DNA from: Nicotiana tabacum
Taxonomy: Eukaryota > Streptophyta > Magnoliopsida > Solanales > Solanaceae
Direction: 5' to 3'
Assembly (NCBI RefSeq): GCF_000715075.1
Contig: NC_134096.1
Coordinates: 120,154,698 to 120,218,697, forward strand
DNA length: 64,000 nucleotides
Shown here: one piece after another, positions 55,972 to 64,000 of the stretch
Numbering within the stretch: position 1 is the stretch's first letter
Layout of the letters: each line of letters begins with the position of its first letter
Notes under the pieces: generated by a model
The model's input: only the letters and a program-made list of their open reading frames with translations
Database searches by the model: none
What the model was told of the DNA's origin: nothing
Translations under genes and position numbers: made by a program

Positions 55972-57720
55972 ATGGTGAGGACATGTGCTACCATGTCAAT
56001 GAAGCAGACACTAGTGCATTCTACTAGGGCCGCATGAGGTCAGTGCCGAGGTAGAGGTCGAGGTAGAGGCCGAGGAAGGGCACGTGCCGCAACTAGAGCA
56101 CCTGGTAGAGCAGCAGTCGAGGAGCTGCCAGTAGCTCCAGTTGGGGGATAAGCACCAGAGATACCTGTTGTTACCCCCGGACTTCATGACACTTTAGCAC
56201 AGTTCCTGAACATGTTTGGTATATTGACTCAGGCGAGATTGATCTCCGTTTCACCAAATATTTCACAGATTGGGGGAGGAGTTCAGACTCCTACCGCCTG
56301 TATTCAAGAGCAGCATGTTCATATTGGCCAGGCTCCGGGTATAATACCGGTACAACCTATTATTCCGGTTCAGCCTGAGGTTAGGCCAGGGGTATCAGAA
56401 GAAGAACAAAAGAGACTTGAAAGATTTAAAAGGTATAGTCCACCTACCTTTAGTGGCATAGCTACCAAGGATGCCCAGGGATTTCTAGAAATGTGTCCCC
56501 GTATTCTCCGCACCATGGGTATTGTAGAAGTGAGTGGCATTGCCTTTACTACATTTCAGTTGTCAGCGGCAACTTATCAGTGGTGGCAAGTTTATGAAGA
56601 AGGTAGACCAGCCGATGCAATGCCACCAACTTGAGCTTAATTTTCGGAGATGTTTTCGAAAGAGTTTGTTTCCTAGACTCTCCAGGATGCGTGGCGCACA
56701 GAGTTTGAATGGTTGCATCAGGGCACCATGACGGTGTCAGAGTATGCTATCAGGTTCAATGAGTTAGCCTGTCATGCACCTATCTTGGTTGCTACAGTTA
56801 GAGAGCGAGTCCCCAGATTCATCGAAGGGCTCGGTTATGATTTTAAAATATGTATGGCTTGAGAGTTGCAGACTAACATTCCATTTCAGCAAGTAGTAGA
56901 GATTGCCAGGATGTTAGAACGTGTTCAAAGTGAGAAAAATGAGTCTAAAGAGGCCAAAATGTCTCGGTACTCTAGAGGATTTAGTGGATTCTACTCTGCA
57001 GCTATGACTCATCATCACGGAGGCTCGGGCAATCGGTTAGACCATTTCGCAATTCAGAGTATTCGTAGTGCTCCAGTTAATACTTTTAGTGCACCACTGG
57101 CACGCGGTTCTTATAGTGGTTATTCTAGTTATCTGGCACAGACTCAGTACGAGCAGCTGCGACCGTAGAAGGGTTGTTATGAGTGTGGTGATACTAGGCA
57201 CATCATGAGAGATTGTACTAGACTTGGGAGAGGTGGATTTTATCAGAACACTCAGGCTACAAGCTTTATTCCAGTTACTACCCCACATGCACAGCCAGTT
57301 AGGGGTGAAGGACAGGCGGGTAGAGGATGCCCAAGAGGGGAAGGCCCAGCCCGTTGATATAATTGCTATGGTATGGACGAGGCCACTAAACCAGATGGTG
57401 TCATTACAGGTACGATCCCGATTTGTTATAAAGGAATATTTTTCTTAGTTTGATTCAGTTCTGAGTATCGAGGCGAGTCCTTCTATTATACTCTACTTAT
57501 GGGTGAGCTTTGTAATTCTGTAACCTACTTATGTGTTTTCCCCTGTTGGGAGATTTTTTTGCGATAGTCGTGTCCTTCATTTTGTTTTGTACACTATTGA
57601 GGGCTATGATTCCAAAAGTGAATTTCTATTACTCACTACAGTGGGGTTTGATGTAATTTTGGGATAATTGATTACAATTGTGAATTTAATGCCCTACCTG
57701 GATGGGGGTTCATTATGTGT
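55972..57720 (+). pseudogene. gag and protease remnant of the deleted Tekay-type element
   Basis: One frame runs from the ATG at 55972 (MVRTC) through an RG-rich stretch and the retrotransposon gag core (56400-56860: KRYSPPTFSGIATKDAQGFL; TMTVSEYAIRFNEL). It then reaches a CCHC knuckle at 57175-57216 (CYECGDTRHIMRDC). Stops interrupt it near 56035, 56150, 56632, 56638, 56860 and 57166; several fall where related gags have Trp or Gln codons. A degraded protease tail (GFDVILG then a stop) lies near 57650-57670. The knuckle is intact, but no full protein could be made. Confidence 0.82.
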
Positions 57721-58527
57721 TGTGAAATTATTTCACGGAATTAATTAAAAAGAAGAAAGAAAGGAAATGGAAAATTTCAGTTGGCACAATGTACAAAGTA
57801 CTTGTGATTCAGAGTTGAGAATGGGATCCTCGCGGTTTATTGTGATTTGATATGTTTAACCTGGGCTACATGCTGCGGTGGAAGTTATAGAAGGATGAGA
57901 TCCTTGTGATCAAATCTATGTGTTTTAAATTCTCTCTTTGTGAAATTTAATTCGTACTATATTACTAATAGAGAGTCATGACTGTTGGGCTTATTTGATA
58001 AATCTTGTATGTATTTTTCTGTGCATATTTAGCCATATTTGTGCTATAATTTTTAAGTTTTAGCCTACGAGATGTGTACCCATGTGGCGTTAAATGTGAC
58101 TCGTTAATTCAGGTAAATAATTATGAGGTCTTCATGCCTCATGTCTCATTGTTAGTAAGGTGAAGGTTTGAAATGAGATTTTAGTCAACATGAGGTTAAT
58201 TGACGATGCTTGAATTAATTATGAACAACTATTATGATAAGAGATGTGGTTATGGGCATACGTATGACGTGTGTGTAGGCACGAGTTGCTACATTCGGTT
58301 GAGACTAATACCATGTGTTGATGTGAAAATTAGGTCTTTTGAAAATGTTTGGAGTGTAAGAAATTGGTTTTAAAGTGTATAAATATGGATAAAAGAAATA
58401 ATCTCAATTGAGATGGTGTTGTCGGACGGTGACGTAGAATCATCCACGAGTATGTGTGTAAGAATACACTCAATAATTTAATGTCCTCAGAATAATTCTT
58501 GGCACGTTCGAGGACGAACGTATGTTT
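57721..58527. other. 3' leader of the deleted element, pol missing
   Basis: The sequence contains no RT, RNase H, integrase or chromodomain. It ends with the CGAGGACGAACGT...AAGAGGGG stretch that also precedes the Tekay-type 3' LTR at 38727-38765. Confidence 0.7.
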
Positions 58528-58535
58528 AAGAGGGG
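58528..58535 (+). other. polypurine tract of the deleted element
   Basis: AAGAGGGG lies four bases before TGTAACGACCC at 58540. Confidence 0.75.
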
Positions 58536-59713
58536 TTCGTGTAACGACCCGACTTGTCGTTTTGAGAATTAACGTTCCGTTCAGTGAAATAAGGTCCCGA
58601 GAAACTTCGTAATATGTATTATGACTTGCATGTTCGGTCGAGTTTGGTTTTGGAAGATTCAGAATTAAATTGGAAGAACAATCCTTATTTTTGAAGCTTA
58701 AATAAAAATAGTTGACTAGAGTTAGAGTTTTGAGCAAACGACTCCGGAATGGGATTTTGATGATGTCAATAGCTTCGTATGGTGATTTCGGACTTAGGCG
58801 CATGTCCGGATTTGGATTTTAAAGTCCGTAGGACAATTTGACGCATTTTGGCAAAAGTTGAAAAATGAAAGATTTTTAGAAAGTTTGACCGGGAGTTGAC
58901 TTTATTGATATCGGGGTCGAAATTCAATTTCGAAAATTGGAACAGCTCCATTATATCATTTATGACTTGTGTGCAAAATTTGAAGTCATTCCGGATTGAT
59001 TTGATACGCTTCGGTGCAAATTATAGAATTTGGAAATTTCATAACTCATAATTCGATTAGAGGCACGATTCATAGTTTCGGTGTTGTTTGATGTAATTTG
59101 ATGCCTCGACTAAGTTTGTATCATGTTTTGGGACTTTTTGGTATGATTTGACGGGGTCCCGAAGGGCTTGGGTGTATTTTTAGATTATTGGTTGAGAGAC
59201 TAGTAAAGTTAAGAAATCTGGGAGTTTGACCATGGTCAATATCGGGTCAAGACAATCTCTTTTTTGTGTTATGAGTGCGGGACCAAGTCCGTCGCATGTT
59301 TTATGATTGAAATTCATATATGGTTTGTGTACGGGAGGTTCCGGATGAGTTTCAGATCATTTCGGAGAAGTTTGGATTTTGCTGATTTTCTGGTGTGGCA
59401 CTGTTCATTTACAATTGCGAACACTGTTCATTCGCAATTGTGAACACTGTTCATCGCAATATTGCACTTTTGGTTCAATTTTTAATGTAAAATTTTAAGT
59501 CGATGTTTTATTATCCAGAATTGATTTCGATAAATTTTAATAAAGTTATACAATTAATTTGAATAGATTTAAGCTGTCCGGAGGTCAATTCAAGCAAGAA
59601 GGCTATTTTGGAATATCGGCCTAATTTCAAAAAGGTAAGTATTTTGTCTAAGCTTGTGTGGGGGAATTTTCCCTTAGGCATTGAGTCTTATGTGAAAATT
59701 ATATGATTGAAAA

Positions 59714-59745
59714 CCATGTACACGAGGTGACGAGTACGTACTTGG
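59714..59745. promoter_or_regulatory. conserved LTR hairpin (3' LTR of deleted element)
   Basis: CCATGTAC and GTACTTGG pair with one mismatch around a loop with GAGGTGACGAG. In the 5' LTR (53432 on) the right arm is no longer complementary. Confidence 0.45.
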
Positions 59746-61009
59746 TTTATATGTGCAAATTATATCGGGTGAAATTCGTAGATACCCTTATGTATTAAAT
59801 TGAAAAATTGTTGGAACTTAGTAAATCCTTGATTTAGCATACCTCATTCCTTGTTCGTCGAGTTTGTAATTTATATGATAATTCGGTGGGATTGCCACTT
59901 GGATTTTTATGTGAATTTCGTGTGTTTGCTGATTTGATATTTCTTGGAAATAATCACATTATGAATTTTTCATCTATAAATAATTAATTAAATAAGTTTA
60001 AATTGAGGCGTTAATATATTTATCAGAAATTTGGATTAAAGAATAGGTTGTTCTTGTAGAGTTATTTTTCCATCTTTGTTGTTGCTTTTGAGATTTTATA
60101 TACATTGTGTGGAGCCTTGGGCTATTTGGTGTGAAATTAATTGATTTCGTTGTACCTTTGAAAAGGTTGTGGCCTACGGGCAAATTTGTAAATGCGAGTG
60201 ATTATGTGGTATTGTTGTGATAATTTTATGTGTGAATTGTTGTGTGATTTGGGTTACTATTATGCGGTGTATAAGTGTGGCATTTCATTATTGATATAAT
60301 GTAGGTATAAGGGTGGCATTTGTAATGACCCGGCCGGTCGTTTTGAGTGTATTAGCCCCAATCCCCTATTTACTACTTCCCCCATATCTTTCTGTTCTTA
60401 TGAGACTTGCCGGGAGATTATGTTGTGGTTTCGGAGTGATTTGGGACACTTAGTCCCTAAAATGGAAGCTTAGGTCTTAGGATTTTGACCGTAGTCGAAA
60501 TTGTGTGAAGACGACTCCGGAGTGGAGTTCTGTTAGCTCCGTTGGGTGATTTTGGACTTAGGGGCGTGTCCGGATTGTGTTTTGGAGGTCTGTAGCTGAT
60601 TTAGGCTTGAATTGGCGAAAGTCAAATATTTGGAGATTTTGACCGGAAGTGGACTTTTTGATATCGGGGCCGGATTCCGGTTCCGGAAGTTGGAGTAGGT
60701 CCGTAATGTTGAATATGACTTGTGTGCAAAATTTGAGGTCAATCAGACGTGTTTTGATAGGTTTCAGCATCGGTTGTAGAAATTTGAAGTTTCAAGTTCG
60801 TTAAGTTTGGATTGGAGGGTGATTCGTGTTTTTGTTGTTGTTTGACGTGTTTTGAGGGCTCGACTAAGTTAGTATGGTGTTTGAGGACTTGTTGGTATTT
60901 TTGGTGAGGTCCCGGGGGCCTCGGGTTGATTTCGGGTAGCTAACGGATCATTTTGGACTTAGGAGAGATTGCAGATTTTTGGTGTTCTTCAGTTTTGGTT
61001 TCCTTCTTC

Positions 61010-61350
61010 GTGTTTGCGAGGGGAGTCTCGCATTCGCGAAGAGGAACTAGAGGAAGGCGAGATTTTGTGCTTCGCGTTCGTGATGGATGTCCCGCGTTCG
61101 TGAAGCACTGAGGTACTTGGTCTACGCGTTCGCTATGGAGGTCCCGCGTTCGTGTAGAAGTATTGGCCAACTGGGTCCCCAGGCCCTTTTTGCCTACGCG
61201 TTCGCGAAGTTGGTCCCGTGTTCGCGCAGGGTCGAGCTTAGTGGTCTTCACGTTCGCAACAAGGGCATCGTGTTCGCGATGAAGGATTTTGGACTGAAGC
61301 AATTTTTGTGCTTCGCAAACGCGAGGGTATGGCCGCGTTCGCGAAGAAGG
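61010..61350. repeat. array of CGCGTTCGCGAAG words in the solo LTR
   Basis: CGCGTTCG and TTCGCGAAG forms recur about a dozen times. The offset from the LTR start is about 690-1030 bp, the same as in the Tekay-type LTRs at 38 and 46 kb. Confidence 0.75.
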
Positions 61351-61940
61351 GATGTCTGGGCAGTATTAAAGTTTCCAAAAACTAGGGTTAGCCATTTTTA
61401 TCAAAACTTGAGATAGAGAGCTCGAATTTGGACGAGAGTTTGAGGGATTTTCAGAGGCATCGATTAGGTAATGATTCTTCACTTATTTTTGGTTATATCC
61501 CACTAATTTATCACTATTTTCATCTTTTAATTTCGGATTTGGGTGGAAATTTTGGTGAAAATGGGAAGAAGTTTTTCAACTAAGATTTTGGGTTTTGATT
61601 GAGATTTTGATATCAGATTTGGATAATTTTTGTACGAGTGAACTCGTGAGTGAATGGGTGTTCAGATTTTATGACTTTTACCCGATTCTGAGACGTGGGC
61701 TCGGAGAGGCTTTTTGGGGAGATTTTCTAATTTCTTGCTTTAGCTTTGATTTAATTAATTAGATTAGTTTCCTATAGTTGCATTTATGGTATGTAATTGA
61801 TTTTGGCTAGATTTGGGCCATTCGGAGTCGGATAGGCATCGTTACCGATTGATTGAGCTTGGTTTGAGGTAAGTGGCTTGCCTAACCTTGTGTGTAGGAA
61901 ATCCCCTTATGATTTGGTACTGTTGTGATATGTGAGCGCC

Positions 61941-61968
61941 GTGTACGTGAGGTGACGAGTACGTACAC
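61941..61968. promoter_or_regulatory. conserved LTR hairpin (solo LTR 60321-63158)
   Basis: GTGTACGT pairs perfectly with ACGTACAC around GAGGTGACGAGT. A consensus donor AGGTAAGT (61868-61874) lies about 70 bp upstream. Confidence 0.6.
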
Positions 61969-62254
61969 AGGCTATTTGTTGTAAAACCCGATTTATTTTA
62001 CCGAGTAGTAACCTGTTTTTCCTTTAATTTGAGTTATATCGTTTAAATGAGTATTAGTCTGTTTTCATTCTTAATTGAGCTATTCCAATATGTGTAGTTA
62101 TCCTGTTTAGTCTAATATCGCATGTCTACATGCTTTAACTGCTTATTTGAGCTCTGTGAAGCATGCCTAGTTGATTCCTGTTTTTCCTTATTCTTTATCA
62201 GTATAACTGTAGAAATCTTGCTGTTAACTGTGGTATTTATCGGTTTGAGCTGTG

Positions 62255-62540
62255 TGTTTACTTTTGAGACTACGAGGCGGTTCCTCAGGAGTTCTCCCTG
62301 TATATTTAATTTTGAGACTATGAGGCGGTACCTAGGGAGTTCTCCCTGCATATTTACTTTTGAGACTACGAGGCGGTTTCTTGGGAATTCTCCCTACACA
62401 TTTACTTTTGAGACTACGAGGCAGTACCTCAGGAGTTTTTCTTGCATATTTACTTTTGAGATTATGAGGCGACACCTTAGGAGTTCTCCCTGTATATTTA
62501 CTTCGGGACTACGAGACGGTATCTCGGGAGATCCCCTACT
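62255..62540. repeat. 48-bp tandem repeat, about six units
   Basis: TTTTGAGACTACGAGGCGGT recurs with GAGAC at 62266, 62314, 62362 and 62410, and a variant GAG at 62458. This is an exact 48-bp period, with a last degenerate unit near 62503. Because 48 is a multiple of three it keeps an ORF open, which explains the apparent 178-residue protein at 62122-62658. Confidence 0.85.
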
Positions 62541-64000
62541 GTTTACCCATATGTTGTACTGCTATTTTAGCTGTGTTTTCCTTTTGTTAAATTCCAGTCT
62601 CTTAATATATTGTATATTCTCCTTCCTTATTTATTATATACCTGTGGGCCTGACCTGACCTCGTCACTACTCGACCGAGGTTAGGCTTGGCACTTACTGG
62701 GTACCATTGTGGTATACTCATGCTACTCTTCTGCACATGTTTTTATGTGCAGATCCGGGTACTTCTTATCAGCCCCGCTATTAGCTGAGAGTGCTTGCTG
62801 TTGTACAGAGATTTCAAGGTACATTTGCCACATCCTCAGACCTAGGAGTCCCCCTCAATTTTCCCCTATGTCAAACACTTCCTGCATTCCTTTTATTAGA
62901 CTCTAGTGTATAGAGATGCTATTTTCCTTCTGTAGCTTGTGACTTACGATGTTCCGGGTTTTGGGAAGACTGTGTAATTATAGAGTATTGGTTTTTGTAC
63001 ATGCCGAGCGGCATTGTTACTAGTTATTTAGTTATCCACTGCTGTTAGTGCCCAAGTTTTACTTTCGCTTTGTTATTTTCCCTAAATTGTTAGGCTTACC
63101 TAGTCGGAGAGACTAGGCGCCGTCACAACATTATACGGAGGGAGTTTTGGTCGTGACAACATTTCACTGTTGTATGTGTGTTGGGATATTATCTGGCGGA
63201 GTGATAATTGAGGCTATTAAACTTAGCAATAAGAGAGGCTATTATAGGTGTGATAAGGGTGGTTATAGGAGCGATAAGGGTGGCTATTGATATTGTCAGG
63301 GCGGAGGGATAATGGTGGCTATTATTGTGGAGTGATACGGGTGGATATAGGAGAGATAAGGGTGGCTATTATCAGGGATGATATGTGATGATGTGAGGTT
63401 ATTGCATTGGTAATTTTCATGTGATGTTGTGATTTTCCTTGTGTTTATTTTTATATCTTGTGCAACTTGTCTTGTTGTTTCGGTAAACCTGATAATAGTC
63501 TGATATATGTTGAAATTGTGAGCCTGTGGCTATTGCCGGACGGATTATGTTATATGGTATCGGGTTGCACACCGCAACAGATATGATTAATGTTATATGG
63601 GATCGGGTTGTACGCCGCAATGGGTATGATTAATGTTATATGGGATCGGGTTGCACGCCGCAACAGATATGAAATGTGGTACCAAATGCCGGGGAGATAT
63701 GATAATTTTATTATTGGCACGTGAGTTGTCTGTGCGGTTATGATAGAAATATGGGCACGAGGTGTCGTGGAAATATAAAAGTGGTTGAGACCCATGTTTT
63801 ATGATTATGAAATGAGGTGTCACAGAGTGACTTTTATTTGGAAAGAATTATATTTGAAAGAAGTATATTCGAAAGATATTTATTTGAAAGAATTATATTC
63901 GAAAGATATTTATTTGAAAGAAGTATATTTGACAGATATTTATTAGAAAGAATTATATGTAAAAGATGTATATTTTGAAGGACTTGATTAATTGGTTGTA

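Larger units (their letters stand above)
60321..63158 (+). mobile_element. solo LTR, Tekay-type
   Basis: The 2838-bp unit starts TGTAATGACCCGGCC and ends GGTCGTGACA. It interrupts GTGGCATTTCACTG, which is continuous in the other LTR at about 54264-54277. The flanks GCATT and ACATT differ at one position, as expected for a slightly decayed 5-bp duplication. It has no internal region. It resembles the LTRs of the element at 35759-46922 and lies in the opposite orientation. Confidence 0.88.
52505..64000 (+). mobile_element. internally deleted Tekay-type retrotransposon, continues past the window
   Basis: A 5' LTR (52505-55771, first part missing), a TTGGCATCAGAGC primer site, a degenerate gag with a protease remnant, a polypurine tract and a 3' LTR (from 58540) follow in order on the plus strand. 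No RT, RNase H or integrase is present between 57720 and 58527. The 3' LTR holds a solo LTR (60321-63158) and runs off the window. Confidence 0.85.
58540..64000 (+). repeat. 3' LTR of the deleted element, split by a solo LTR and cut by the window end
   Basis: It starts TGTAACGACCC and matches 52505-55771 from about 59220 on. A stretch of about 0.4 kb present in the 5' LTR near 52790-53190 is missing at about 59465. LTR sequence resumes after the solo LTR at 63159. Confidence 0.82.

Noticed and set aside
62122..62658. 178-residue ORF with a repeating FTFETTRRFLRSSPC-like motif
   Set aside because: It is produced by the 48-bp tandem repeat inside a solo LTR, whose length is a multiple of three. 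No start context, homology or conservation supports a protein.

Overview
The window looks like repeat-rich intergenic plant nuclear DNA. It has plant LTR retrotransposon lineages (Tat and Tekay-type Ty3/gypsy), solanaceous-style LTRs, a tRNA-derived SINE, MITEs, and introns of about 80 bp. The overall look suggests Solanaceae, perhaps Nicotiana; that is an inference, not a database match. Only two host genes look intact: a single-domain RPW8-like gene (26986-27468, minus) and a two-exon papain-like cysteine protease of SAG12 type (31433-32711, minus). A truncated paralogue of the protease lies at about 34.1 kb.

Layout. 1-17883: a Helitron-like remnant split by a 16.9-kb degenerate Tat-lineage Ty3/gypsy element (659-17598). 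That element is itself interrupted by a 5.9-kb LTR element (4505-10396, TSD CTCAC) carrying a 'putative plant transposon protein'-type ORF. Downstream of its integrase the Tat element carries a degenerate gene on the opposite strand (16681-13963) with three clear spliceosomal introns. 17884-20054: AT-rich DNA with a long (TA)n tract. 20055-26125: an LTR interrupted by a solo LTR of a related family (20561-23412, TSD TATCT). 26126-35758: the gene island, with RPW8, three MITE-like insertions, the cysteine protease, its truncated copy and an LTR fragment. 35759-46922: a chromodomain-bearing Tekay-type element on the minus strand with both 3-kb LTRs. 46923-50720: AT-rich DNA with a large inverted 43-bp minisatellite and a segment duplicated from near the protease. 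51102-52490: a LINE remnant. 52505-64000: an internally deleted Tekay-type element with gag but no pol, a SINE in its 5' LTR and a solo LTR in its 3' LTR.

How parts relate. The retroelement proteins form the usual gag-protease-RT-RNase H-integrase series, but every copy is inactivated by stops, frameshifts or lost catalytic residues. Most features that annotation would not explain lie in the long LTRs. At about 1.55-1.66 kb into each Tekay-type LTR there is a hairpin whose stem sequence changes while pairing is kept, around a conserved GTCAC core. Just upstream (in element orientation) is a consensus 5' splice donor, and in the two elements with gag a consensus acceptor abuts the gag ATG. Arrays of CpG-rich self-complementary words sit at about 0.7-1.0 kb in the same LTRs.
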